Origin: Tribonema minus
Taxonomy: Eukaryota; Sar; Xanthophyceae; Tribonematales; Tribonemataceae
Assembly (NCBI GenBank): GCA_017506865.1
Contig: JAFCMP010000555.1
Location: forward strand, 124,001 to 188,000
DNA length: 64,000 nucleotides
Direction of reading: 5' to 3'
Below, piece by piece: positions 34,553-46,300 of the stretch. The position numbers and the translations under genes were made by a program. The notes under the pieces were generated by a model, which searched no databases, was not told the origin of the DNA, and saw only the letters and a list, made by a program, of their open reading frames with translations. Each line of letters begins with the position of its first letter. Within the stretch, counting starts at the first letter, position 1.

Positions 34553-37500
34553 ATGGAACAGCTCCAGGAGCTGTCAGCGCCTTCGTTACAGACTGCTGCG
34601 GTCCACAACGTGACAGACGCTGAGGTACGTGTCTGGTTCCTCTGTTAAGGAGCGTATATACCTGTCTGTAATGCAATACTTGCCTTGATCTGTACAGCAT
34701 CCCTGCCTGATAGCTTTGCTGTTTTCTGCCTCGCCATTTTCAGGTCTGTGCTGACCTCAACAGCAGGCTGTTTGCAACCCGGCAGCATGCCATCGATGCG
34801 GTGCAGACGTATGCTGCCAGTGCTGGCTTCAAGGTATACTGCAAGAGCAAACAACGCAGCCCTCCTCTGTTCTGGATTATCTGCCATTGTGCTGACAAAC
34901 CACCTCGCAAGCGCTCAGAGACGCACCCAGAAGCGCAGCGTCGTGCAGTCGCAAGCACATGCATCAAGTGCGAGTGCAAGTGGCTTGTAAAGCTCAGACA
35001 ACAGTCAGTGTCAAAGGAGCAGCACATAGCACCAGATGAGAACTCATGCCAGAATGCCAGCCACGAGCCACCATGGGCAATTTCCCAACTCACATCATTC
35101 CACGAGGGCCACAATCACGCGCGGAGTGCCATGACTGAACCGGTGGCGCCACCTGGTAATACAGGTCGCATCATCACCAGGGAAGACCTCACAGATGACA
35201 TCATCCAGAACGTCAGGAACTGGAGTGCCGCACCAACTATGAGTGGCAAGGTGCTTCAGCAGACTGTCGTGACTCATCATTTCGGCGGTGACTTCACAGC
35301 GGTTTTTGATCAATCAGCTCTCGCCCTGCTGAACAACACAAAAGCTGACGTCAGAGCACGCATTGCATTCACCAAGGGTGATAGCAAAGAGTTCATCGCA
35401 GCGCTCTGCGAGGTGAAGGCCAACGGAGGACACGCATCATACGACCTTCAGGAGGACTGCACGTTCAGGCGCGCTTTTTGGGCTACTCAGGAGCAGGTCG
35501 AGCCGCTAAGGACTTTGGCCTAGATGTAGTCCAACAGGTATGCTGCTGTTACTGCACCGGTGATGCTTCCATGGCTGCTGCACTCAACTCATGCAGCATC
35601 ATGACGTACCTAGTCTTAAGGCAGTATACTTTGTCCCTCTTGCCACCCCATGGTCTGAATATTTTGACGATGTACTGTATGTAATTGCCAGTGCGCTGCA
35701 ATTGACTGGTGTCACCGTGTCATTGTCATCGCTTACTACTTGATCAGCAGCTGCCTCTGGAAAACCCAGCACCAATGCGGTCACAGTGTGCATACTGAAA
35801 CTCATATTTGCCCAAATGATTTGGCTCAGCTACATTCGCACACCATGATGGAGGTGGTCATCACCGGCTCATAGGAAATTATCGCTGTATGACGAAATGA
35901 CAACACATCATGTTCCGCTCAACTTCTATGCTTTTGTGCCGCCTGTGCAGGACTGCACTTTTGGCACCACCAAGTATGGCCTGCCACTGAGCGTGATCGT
36001 TGGAGTGAACGGCGAGAGCAAGTGAGCAGTATGTAATAATGCTGAATGCATGCCGTCACCAAACTGCAGTGATTGACATGGCAGTCAGCGATACTGTATA
36101 GCTGCCAAATGCTGATGGACTACACTGCTTTTTCACTGTTCTTAACAATTGACTGCATGTTGCTGAGCGATGCATTCATTTTCTCACTGCGACTCACTGC
36201 GGCGCTCTTGGTGTACAGGACACGACTCTTCTGCCAGGCAGTCTTGGACAAGGAGGACACAGAGGCATTCATGTGGTTCTTTGACCACTACGTGAAAATG
36301 GTGGACGGCAAGCACCCTCGTGTGTGCTTCACAGACAGGTGTGCGAATTATGGTGGGGATGTCAATGATATCATTGTCAGTGTGCCCAGTAGCCCGCCTT
36401 GCGCACAGCCGTCTCACATGCGCATGCAACATCTGCTTTTCACCTCCATTGCAGGGATTTTGCTGCAGAAGCTGCCATGGGGCTTTCCTGGCGAGGAACA
36501 GTGCACCTCATCTGCGAGTGGCACTTCGTCAAGAATGTGAAGGAGAAGCTCAAGGGGAAGCTGGGCGATTCAACATGGCAGGCAAGTGCAAATTTTGCTT
36601 GCCCGCTTGACTTGATGTTGCATTACTGCATAGCTGGGGCATGATTTTAAGTTCACGTAGGCATTGCAACATGGGCTCATAATATTCATTTTCCCCGTCT
36701 TTGACTGCGTGGGAGGGGTTATTCTTCTACATACTGCTGAAAACCGTGTGACGTATGGCAAATGTTCAACTTGAAGGTGAAGTTGCCGATCCGGAAGTGA
36801 TGCACGCATTGAAGTGTTTCACCTTGGTGAACGTGACGAAAACTACGCTCATGCTATCTGTATGTAAAATTAACATACTCAAATGTATGGCAAATGTTTA
36901 CTCTGAAGTTGCCAATCCGGAATGGTGATGCGCGCATTGAGGTATTTGACCTTGGTGAACGTGGCGTAGAGAATTTTTTTGCAAACTGCGCGCATGCTAT
37001 CTGTATGTAAAATATCATACTCAAATGTTTTAAATGTGATAGCGTGAATGAACCTGACATCCACGGCTCTAAATTGCTGCCAGCGGTAGTACCATCAACA
37101 GCATTGGGTTGGAGCGTGCTGCAAAGCAGAAAGCCATCATGGACACATTGCAATGCTATGGAGGCTCATTCACTCATACATGTTCGGTCCCACCAAGCAG
37201 ACCGCTGCAGCAGCAATTCACAGAACCCAATATGGCAATGGCCATTCAAGTAACACGCATGTTGCGATATTGCCAGCGCAACATCATCGGTCAAATAACA
37301 TGTCACAAAATGAATGTGCGTGTGGCGCCACCATCATGATTGTCCTTTGCTGCTGTGCCACGATAATGTACAAAATAGTATCTTATGCACCCATGCAGGC
37401 CTTATCTTTGCATCTGCCGCACTGGCTGATACAGCTTCAATGCTGCAGTGTTCATCAACTTGAAGTTCACTTACACCTCGATGCCATTGGCAGGTCTTCA

Positions 37501-40364
37501 AGAAGTGTCTGCATCGAGCATCCAGGGCACCCACGGAGGTTTGCTTTGAGCGCGCCTGGACCGCACTTCACCGTGCACTTGCGAGTGCTGGCAAAGCCGA
37601 TGCCGATGTTGTCAAGTACCTGAACACGACCATCTACCCCATACGGCAGCGGTGGGCATTCTACTTCCGCATCGGCGTCCTCACCTTGGGGATCAACTCT
37701 ACCCAGCGGTGTGAGGTATATTTCGCCAAGATCAAATCTGAGCTTCACAAGCTCAGCACCCTCTGCGTCCTTAAGACCACCATTGACCGCATCACCAGCA
37801 GATACAGCGCCGAAGACCAGCTCTACAACAAGGCCACAAATCGGGCATATGGCGTAGCGCTCAAAGGCGTGGATGCAGCGCTTCGCAACATCTATCAGCC
37901 GCTTCTGGACGTCGCTCAGCAGGACGGGACGCTGCACTGCTTCACGTGTCTCGTTCAGGAAGTTGGAGCTGCTGCGCGCTATCATGTTGAGCTGGCGAGG
38001 CAGGATCACTGCGGCACCTCAGGTACATGCAAACAGGAGTTGTACAATTACCAAGAATTGATGTTCAGCAGCTTGTTTTTGCTTCAAAAAGTTCCAATTG
38101 AGTTTCTGTTCAAGTAGGTAACATGAACTCCTAACTTCAACATCAACGGTTCGGGTCATTAGGCTAGCTAGAAAGTTTTTCACTTCAATAGTGGCAGTCT
38201 CGCAACCTCATTGCATACAAGGAGCATCGTGTCCAGAGCGGCTTGAGCGCATATATCGACCCCAGTGATCATCACCACATCAGTGCTCAATTAGATTGCT
38301 ATGCTTTTTGTGTGTGGTCAAACGAAAGGCTGCACAACACAAAATTTGTTGGTGTCAGCGACCAGCTTAGCAACTAGTTTAGGCATGTGTTACATGTGTG
38401 GTCATCTCTGATATCATCACATTTACATTGGCCGTACTTCTGACACTGTCGTTCAAAACTATTGTTACTGGCAGGCAACAGCAGCATCCTTGCTGCTCAA
38501 TAGACACTAAGTGACGACTATCGCGCACCAAGTGGTGAAAGTGGAGCAAGCACAACGGGTTACTGTGTTCCACTTCACACTGACTAAGCATGATGGTGGC
38601 ATGTGCTCTTTGCTTGCAGAGTGGGCCGTGGAGGCTGAGCCCGATGCAGCACTGGACGAGAATGATCATCACAGAGCAAGCATCAGCATGCTGCAAGCCA
38701 TCGCAGACAACTACACAGCGTTTGGCGCACAGGAATGGTTTGCTGTAGCTTCCACTCTTGGCCGCTCGTGCCATTCTGTGGTGATAACTGCCTCAGGAGC
38801 TGCGCTGTGCACTTGCCTGGAGACTATGCGGACAGGCATGCTGTGCCGCCATGTCCTCGCGTGCTTGCCGCGAGTGACAGTTTTGCCTGGTGAAGGGGGC
38901 AACGGAAGTGGTGAGGAGGAGGGGCAGCGCAGCGGCGGCGCGGATGATGGCAGCAGCGGCGGCGAGGAAGATGAGCAATGCAGCAGCGGCGCGGAGGAGC
39001 GGCAGCGCAGCAGCAGCAGCAGCGGCAGCAGAACAGCAGCATCCATTGCAGCGGCAGCCACAGGCGGTGCTACTCAACTTCAAGCGTACACTACGCATGA
39101 TGTATCACTGCGCATGATGGTGGGAGAGAGTCTTGGAGTTGAGCTCGGCTTCACGGACAACACGGTCACAGTGCTCAGCTTCACTCGCAACAAATCAACA
39201 GGGGCTCTGCTGCCAGCGGAGGAGAGCCGGCGCATTCATGTAGGTGACTCTGTCACCGCAATTGATGGGCGCAGGCTTCAAGGGCTCATGGCGGCGGACG
39301 CAAAGCTGGTGCTCAGCAGTGCACGCAAAGCAAGCCCCAGCACAAACATCTTGACTGTGTGCTCGCGACGGACTTCGACGCCGGCGCTGGCGGCATCAGT
39401 GGTGCGAGCTGCTGCGGCGCCGCCTGCCATTGGGCGCACCATGGACGCGGCGCCGGCGACAGCAGCGCTGGCAGTAGCGGCGGCAGCGCCGCTTGTGCGC
39501 AGCATGTACGCAGTGCCGGCGACAGCGGCGGCGGCAGCAGCGGCGGCAGCGCCGGCGACAGCGGCAGCGGCAGCAGCGGCAGCAGCGCCGCTTGTGCGCA
39601 GCTTGGACGCAGCGCCGGCGACAGCGGCGGCAGCAGCAGCGGCGGCAGCGCCGGCGACAGCGGCAGCGGCAGCAGCGCCACTTGTGCGCAGCTTGGACGC
39701 AGCGCCGGCGACAGCAGCGGCGGCAGCGCCGGCGACAGCGGCAGCGGCAGCAGCGGCAGCAGCGCTGCTTGTGCACAGCATGGACGCAGCGCCGGCGACA
39801 GCGGCGCCGCCGACAGCACCAGCGACGGCGGCGGCGGCAGCATCAGCGACTGCGGCAAGCCCAGTGCTGACCACGGCGACTGCCGCACAATGCTCACGCG
39901 TGCAGCGCTCAGCTGCAGAGTGTATCTTCCGCAACACGCACTCGAGGTGGCTCCACCCCTCCCGTGTGAAGGCGGCAGCCTGCATTCTCACTGGTGAAGG
40001 TAAAGAGATAGTACTAGCAAAAGTGGTGGCGCTTGCTGCAAGGCAATTTGCAGCTGCCGCATCTGGTGTGGGGGCTGCAGCATGCGATGACTGGGATGCA
40101 ATGGGGGTGGATGAGCCTCAGCAGCTGAGCGTTGACATAGCGCATGCCCAAATCTGGGGACTTGCCAAGAATCTCATTGCGGATGTTAAGTCATTGCCAC
40201 CTCAGGAGGCGGTGGAACTGATGAAGTACCTTAGCCAAGTAGCACGTGATAGAGTAGCAGGCAATGTCCATGACCCACTCATCAGGCAGAGGCGTACACA
40301 GAAAGTATTGGGGAAACGGGCACGGGGCAGCACAGCTGGCCCCAGTAAGAAGAAGAAAACCTAA
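34553..40364 (+). CDS. MULE/FAR1-type transposase with C-terminal PDZ-like domain
   Basis: Proposed exons: 34553-34624, 34744-35537, 35951-36021, 36219-36338, 36455-36581 (GC donor), 37494-38022 and 38512-40364. They sum to 1188 residues if one missing base in exon 2 is allowed for. Order of parts: FAR1-type WRKY-GCM1 finger with C-C-H-H (YCKSKQ, CKCECKW-like, FHEGHNHA; 34800-35125); DDE core with DCTFGTTKYGLPLSV, FTDRDF and CEWHFVKNVKEKL, then FERAWTAL; SWIM finger CTC-x9-CRH (about 38805-38855); PDZ-like domain (39095-39365); Ala-rich tandem repeat (39400-39880); basic tail GPSKKKKT. The role is cutting and pasting the element through its inverted repeats. The start is uncertain; an upstream coding piece in the left repeat (34208-34318) could add residues. 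The single frameshift near 35500 would disable this copy unless it is a sequence error. Confidence 0.82.
39400..39880 (+). repeat. Ala-rich coding minisatellite in the transposase
   Basis: About four units of roughly 85-115 bp encode APLVRSLDAAPATAAAAA with variants. The phrase PLVRS/LVHS-(M/L)-(Y/D)-A recurs near 39487, 39590, 39685 and 39768. The GC-rich repeat leaves all six frames open, which creates long false frames on the minus strand. Confidence 0.88.
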
Positions 40365-40982
40365 ACGCTTGCATGTGCAATATATTCCTTGCATTGGCAT
40401 TCCATCTCTGATGCATTCATCTTTCTTGCAAGATTGTGTTTTTGCCCTTAAGATGATCATGCATGATCTGAACTGTCTTGCAGACAGCTTTGTCAATGCT
40501 GCGCTCGGCTTTTTCCATCAGATGCATGGGTGTGCATGTGATGCATGTGATAGGAATATGAGCTCGCTCTGCAAATGTGTGCGTGCACACATTTTACACT
40601 CTCATTGGAGACCCTCTGAGGCATTCGTATACATGCATGTAGCATGAAGTGGTTCACGTCAGCTGTTTGGGACATTGCACGCCAAAGCACAGGTGATGAT
40701 TGTGTCAAGATTTAGGGTAAGGTTGTGTGGATGGATGCTGGCGCAACAAGACCACATGTATGCTCAATAATCCAGCAGCCACAATCAAACGGGCAGCAAT
40801 GTGCGATCATTCAATTTGATGCTTGTCCAATGTGCGATGGGAGCACACACACCCGTGTACCAGCACCCGAGTTGGCCATTTGCATTGATTCATGTACATT
40901 GCAAAGCGAAACACGCAAGTTCATGATGTTTGCGTGATACATATATATATCGCCAACCTTTCGAGTTTCAAATGAAGCAACC

Positions 40983-41115
40983 AACAGGAAGGTGTGCAGC
41001 ATGCACAAGAAATCTAATGTGTAAGCATGATGCATCAAGCATCAACAGGGAAGGTATGATCATGCACAAGAAACCTCATGTGTAAGCATCATGATCATGC
41101 ATCAAGCGTCAACAG
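40983..41115. repeat. Tandem repeat of about 60 bp inside the MULE
   Basis: Two copies, each from caacagg-gaaggt through catgcacaagaaa-ct and tgtgtaagcat to atgcatcaagc-tcaacag. The second has an extra atcatg. It lies in the non-coding half of the element. Confidence 0.7.
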
Positions 41116-41332
41116 TCGAAAGAGCCTACAAGACAGAGTCACACGTGGATGACGAAACATGTTGGACAACTATACTTCATAGTATAGCGTAGGTGTTGGT
41201 AGTAAAGCCTCGAACATTCATTAAACGTCGCCACAGCCACAGCTGACGTGCCACCATTTACCAAGGCATGCTCACGATTGTTGAAAGCGTCCAGCATGCT
41301 ACGCGCTTCCATCTGCAACTGACGCAGCTGAG

Positions 41333-41366
41333 GGTGCATCATGAGCCAAGCTGCTCATGATGCACC
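41333..41366. repeat. Perfect 14-bp inverted repeat inside the MULE
   Basis: The arms GGTGCATCATGAGC (41333-41346) and GCTCATGATGCACC (41353-41366) flank caagct. It lies just upstream of the captured GC-rich segment and may mark a join. Confidence 0.85.
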
Positions 41367-41559
41367 TGTCGGACAAAACCTGCTGCAGCATGCCCCTCAT
41401 GCACATTGCTATGTGCTGCACACAGCCAGATCGCTGGTGGGAGTCACAACAGCTGCGCTAGTGTTGCGCAGCTTTGGAACACCTGCTGCTGAAGTGTCTG
41501 GCGGCTGCGTGCCATTGCCACGCCCGTCCGCGCTTGATTACATCAAGTGAGCAGCACCT

Positions 41560-41960
41560 TGTGCCGTGCCAGGCGCTGCTGCTCCTCAGGCGTATGCGCC
41601 CCCGCCTCTTCTGCTGCCGTCGAGAGCACCCGCCCCCCCGGCCCGCCTGCTCGACGCCAGGAGTTCCTGGAGGCGCAGACGCTGACGCCGGCGCAGATGC
41701 GCGAGCCGCGCACGAGCGCCGCCATCGCGCGCAAGGTCGCCGCGCTGCACGGCACTGCGCCCGCCGGGCCTCGACGCCACGCCGCAGCTGTGGCGCATGC
41801 TGCGGCGTTGGCACGCGCTCGCGCGCGGCGGCGGCGGCAGCGCGCCGCACGCCGCCGACGCCGACGCCTTTCAGGCATGGCGCTGCTCGGCGAGTGCGTG
41901 GAGGAGCTGGAGCGACGCACCGCGCTTGCTGCACTGGCGCCGCTGCCTTCTAAGCACGTA
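41560..41960 (+). pseudogene. Captured choline/ethanolamine-kinase-like exon fragment inside the MULE
   Basis: This block is much richer in GC than the element around it. One frame reads EFLEAQTLTPAQMREPRTSA and goes on AIARKVAALHGTA, which closely follows the EEFI-x-R-TLT-xx-MRDP-x-S-xx-IA-xx-LA-x-LH stretch of choline/ethanolamine kinases. The resemblance then continues in a second frame (PPGLDATPQLWRMLRRWHALA, family form LW-x-x-LRRWL) and possibly a third (MALLGECVEELERR), so at least two frameshifts have accumulated. A possible acceptor (cgacgccag) sits before GAG. No start, Brenner motif or choline-binding site is present. This looks like host gene DNA taken up by the transposon, as in Pack-MULEs, and is not functional as a kinase. 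Confidence 0.65.
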
Positions 41961-43000
41961 TCGCCGGTACCGCCATGCGATACAAGTGCCATAAAAGGCA
42001 TTATGCTGTGCACGCGGCTGAACCGCAACGGCTGTTATGCACACTCCCATCGCGTGCGCGCACCGCCGCCACTGCTGGCGCTGAGACCATGAACGTGGTG
42101 TCGCTGCTGCCGACTCATGCGCGCCTGAAAGCGCCGCCACATTAAGCGTTGAGAGCACTGCTGAGCTGCTGCTGTTGTCGCGCACGTCCCTGTCGTCCCT
42201 CTCGCACAGCGCGCTGAAAATGCGGCTGCAGTGCGTCGTTGGCAGGTGCATCGCCGCATGCATGCGTGCATAGAGGCACCGGCGCTGTCAGGGGTTGGTA
42301 TTCAGATGGCTTCAGACATGAAGGCGCCATGCGTTCAGGCGTGGGCAAAGGACACCACTGATTTTTCCAGGCAGTCGTAATCTAACACTGCATGGCACGA
42401 GGAAATTGTTCAACGTCTAGATACTTGAGGCACATCAAACTAGCAGGGGGGGCAGTAGCAAAGTATTTTGGCGGTTTCTTGGTAGTAAGCCCGAACTAGT
42501 TTCTGCACCAGTATACAATGCTGAGTGCTTCACCTTCAACTGCCAACAAGATGCTCAATGAATCACATCACACGCAGGATAAGCGCCATCATGATGCTTA
42601 TGGAAGCGTCCTGCAGCAGTCGCCATTAAGGAATTAGAGGCCCCAAGCCACCCAAAGCCCATACATTTTCGATGATGTAAGAAAAACGAGTGTTAATATA
42701 AGTTAAAACCTCATGGTCATGTAGCAAGAAGACACGCTAAAGGCAGAAACAACATCAGTAGAAACGCGAAAGACCAACGCTTGAAGTTTGTGAAACTCCC
42801 GTGCTGCCCTCGACTCCTCGGCTGCCAGCGAAAGCTGGCGCCCGGCATCTTACTTGCGTCTGAGGCAACTGTGATTAACAAGACTTGCTCCAGGCTCGCA
42901 CAGGCGATACCGACATGCAAGGCAATGCCATGATGCACGGGAAGGATACGCAACTGGAGAGCTGCAGCGACTGCCAGGCATCACCTGATGACTCCAACGT

Positions 43001-43201
43001 GCTCTGTAGGCTTCGCCCCATCCGCCAACGCTCTGCTGGTGCAACAGCTAGTGTAGTAGCTGTCGTACGCCACCAGGGGCGCTTTGCTGGGGCACAATGA
43101 GTGTCTCTTCGGGGTGCGGCAGCAGCGCAGTTCTCAGCGGATGACGTGGCCTACCTGGCCCACGAGATATTTGGGCCAGGCTGGCCCAAATATGGGGTTC
43201 G
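43001..43201 (-). repeat. MULE right terminal inverted repeat
   Basis: This is the reverse complement of 34083-34270 with a few differences, including about 12 extra bases (tagctgttgcac on the reverse strand). The perfect 27-bp palindrome recurs at 43167-43193. The outward-facing frames of both repeats stay open over a short peptide, SADDVAYLAHEIFGPGWPKYG, probably by chance. Confidence 0.92.
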
Positions 43202-43355
43202 CCCCCCCCCCCCCCCCCCGCGCTTTCTTGTGGCCACCGTTGGTCATGTAGTCTGCCACGTGGTACCAAACTGTGCAATTGCTGAGCGCTGGTTGATGAA
43301 AGTTGAACTTCATCAAAGGAGCGTCGCCAGTGACTGGCTACAGGCAGATCAAGAG

Positions 43356-46300
43356 TCACTTGCCGACGACAAATCCTTGCACTTTGTGAATCCACTGCAG
43401 GTCCTTCTGCTGCTCCTTGCTGGCCGCTTTCAGCTCGGCGTAGGTGCGCACGATTTTGATTAGGCCCTTGTTGATGCCCCTGCGGATGGGGATTAGGGGG
43501 ATTTGGGGGGAGGGAAGACATTGTGAGGCACACCTACGTGGTCTGTACATGTCTGCAGTGTCAATTTGAAATACTTTCAAGGTACTAACATAGTTCAAAG
43601 AGAACTCACACGAGTCTCATGTATGAAACCATGCCTGGCACAGATTCGCCCAAGGTGACGCATAGCGGTCTGGTTTGTGTGCTTCGAAGCAGCAGAGGAG
43701 AACGAGCCTGCTGCGTGGCGTGTCCATGCGCGCTGACCTCTCGCGCAGGTACGCCTCAAAACCGTCGCGCAGCCGCGTGTCCATATCGTAGTAGTTGCGC
43801 GAGTTCTCGCGCCCAGAGACCGCCAAGTACAACTCCGACGTGCCCGCGGGCGGGATCGGCGCCGTCACGAGCGCGACTTTGCGCAGCTCGACCTGGGTGC
43901 GACAAAGAGTCAAGAGACCAGAACCAATGGTGGAGGCGTTGTCATCGGGGGCGGAGCGGTGTCACCAGAGGCAGTTCAATGAGAGTACACAGCAGTCACT
44001 CTGAGGTCAGCGGCAGTCCTGAACGTGGTGTTCGCTTTATCAAAGAGGCGCTGCGCTTGAAGCACAGAGCTGGCGCCGGCCGTATCGACGCGCTGCAGCC
44101 GTTGGACGAGCTCATCTGCAGGCCGACCGTGGCTCAGTCAAGGCAGTATGATAAAGTTTAAGTGTGACTAGCAGCCCTGTGAGTGTTCAGCGGCGGGTGC
44201 GACCCTGCTGTGCGTGCTGCCGAGAGGCACTGCTGCTGAAGCACAAGACCGGCCGTCTCGATGCACTGCAGCTTTTGGACGAGCTGATCTGCATGCGTGC
44301 TGCACGGGCGGCAGCTACGGGTTTGCTATAGGGGCTGCGGACGGGCGTGGTTGACCGTGAGCTGAGCACTGTGATGATGGATCGCTGAGCACCGTCAAAA
44401 CTAGCTCATAAGCTTTCGCTATGTTCCATGCACCATACTCCATGAGCACAACGCAAGCAGAGCATTGCTAAAGGTGCGGCTCTCTGCTCTGAAAGTTGAA
44501 GTCATGATTTTGCTGGTGCGCCTCGTTGTGAGTAGCGTTGCTGAGGTTGAAGCCCAGCGCTACTGTGATCACGCATGTGAATCAGTAGTGTTGGCGTGCT
44601 TTCATGCGCGCGTTCATGCGCCCTGGCTTGTCGATACAATATGCAGAATGCATCTCGGCACCTGTGCGACATCGCTGTCGTATGGCACCTGCACGACACT
44701 GTTGTTGTATCGATCCAATGTGCACAGCGCATCTCGGTACCTCTACGCTACCGCTGTTGTACCGACAACATCTGACCCACGCCGGTGCGACAATCACATT
44801 GAGAAAAGCGATGCTCACTTCGTGTTTAGTAGCAGTGAGGTCGAAGCCGAGCGCCTCGGCCCCCTTCTCCACCGTCATCACGATGCTGACGTCTGCGAGC
44901 AAGAGCAGCGAAGTCTGCTCAGGAGTACACTGGGAGCTGTCGCCTCAGGCAAGTGAAAGGTTTGAGCAGGACAGTTGGCATCAGATTTGCCTGAGAGGGG
45001 GCGGGCAAACGAGGCTGTGATAGAGGGCAAGCGTGCGTGAATGCAATTCTCCGCTGACATCACGATGTTGATGTCTGCGCGCAGGTCACCGCCCGCAGGC
45101 AGCAGTTGTGTGCTGACGCTGAAGTACGGAAGGAGAGTCACGGCTGAAAGTTGTGAGCTGAAGTATGGAAGGAGAGTCCCAACTGAAAGGGTATGGAAAC
45201 CTACCTACACTACGTTGCACGTGCTTGCGTGCCTACTCGAGCTCTTGGCATATTGTAAGTTATCATGACTTCTGCACAATTGCAGGTTCTTTATAGCTCA
45301 TCCTATCCTCAACCTGCTCAAGTGCTGTTCTGCAAGTTTTCAGCCATTCCATCTTACATACCCTACTCTGCCAGGGTGATTAGGTACTACTGATAGTTGT
45401 TGCGTCAACTTCCGAGTACTGGGAGGGGGGGGGGGGGGCAGGTGGGTGATGAGCCTGCAGCTGTTGGAAAGTCGCCCTGTGCAAATAGTTTTCATGCACG
45501 ATTGAGCACTGTGCGTCGTACTGCGTCGTTGCGTGACAGCATAACGCCCATTGTGGTTACCATGTGGGCCTTTCCCGCTTTGCCATGAGAGTCGCGTGAG
45601 AGCCGCGCTTCATGTTTTAACTGCCGCAACTGAACCTGTGCTGCACCCCGGAGCCTTGCACAACATTGCGTAGCCATTGATTGTGTCTAACGTCAACCCT
45701 TACGCTTAGTCATGCGCACGTGGCTGTCAAACACTAGCCAGCGCCAGCAACGGCGCGTGCAGTGCAACGCCTCGTGGCTGATGCTCGCAAGAACTTCATA
45801 GGTACAAAGGACATGCATAGGAGTGTATGTGTATGCTTGGCCAGACAGGTAGGAACTTTCTGCAACGCGCCCTTCGAGAATTTGACGTGGTTGTCATTGC
45901 AGTACTGCCGCATGTCTACACGCTGCATGAAAGCGTATCTCACGCTGTCCAGGCCCCAAGTCAGGCCGGGTCATCGGCGTTGCAGGCAGCTACACCTCTG
46001 AGTTATACAAAAAACACCTTAGAAACGATGTTTGAGCAGCATAGCAACCCCCTTGGCCGCGTGTTCTTGAAGACGGCTCACCTGATCTGGCCAAGTCCTG
46101 TTCTTCAATTCACGGGTGCGGAGATGCCACCATTGGCGGAGCATGCGGACAGAGGCAGCATGGGCAAGTTATGAATGGACATAGCACCAGAAGGGACAGC
46201 ACGCACATTGAACACACCAGCAAAGTCAGTTGGATATGTATAAATAAATGTATGCTACTGCACTTGCATGCAACGGCACTTGCTCCACGACGCGCTCCTT

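Larger units (their letters stand above)
40365..43000. other. Rest of the MULE interior
   Basis: Apart from the tandem repeat, the hairpin and the captured kinase-like block, I see no supported gene. A minus-strand frame at 41139-41342 and a plus-strand frame at 41341-41550 are short and unrecognised. The stretch 42100-43000 is ordinary AT-richer sequence leading into the right inverted repeat. Confidence 0.5.
34083..43201 (+). mobile_element. Complete Mutator-like (MULE/FAR1) transposon, 9.1 kb
   Basis: The element is bounded by long inverted repeats (34083-about 34270 and about 43001-43201) starting CGAAGCCCATATTTGGGCC and CGAACCCCATATTTGGGCC. It lies inside a C run, so the target duplication is hidden in C bases (left at least 9, right at least 17). 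Unit B shows the uninterrupted site. It carries a split transposase gene on the plus strand (34553-40364) and 2.6 kb of extra DNA with a captured kinase-like fragment. The inverted repeats differ by a few substitutions, C-run indels and one insertion of about 12 bp, so the insertion is fairly recent and later than the segmental duplication. Confidence 0.92.

Noticed and set aside
39278..39991. 237-residue Ala-rich open frame on the minus strand, plus Arg/Cys/Gly-rich frames in other phases
   Set aside because: They are shadows of the GC-rich Ala repeat in the transposase frame. The plus-strand frame continues from the SWIM and PDZ-like regions and is the one with domain support.
40983..41115. 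Short direct repeats as a CRISPR-like array
   Set aside because: There are only two imperfect adjacent copies without regular spacers, in a eukaryotic transposon.
43101..43463. Plus-strand frame through the MULE right inverted repeat (SADDVAYLAHEIFGPGWPKYG)
   Set aside because: The shared peptide in both repeats follows from DNA identity of the repeats. The frames run off into C runs and have no start in common.
44020..44320. Possible exon DELVQRLQRVDTAGASSVLQ in copy A and its neighbour copy
   Set aside because: The reading phase does not fit between the flanking exons (which join directly in phase), and the matching stretch in copy B has stops. It may be an old echo or a lost exon.
45490..46000. 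Conserved stretches VQLRQLKHEARLSRDSHGK and YCNDNHVKFSKG between copies A and B
   Set aside because: They align between units, but donor sites or phase do not give a consistent exon. Intron similarity from the duplication is enough to explain them.
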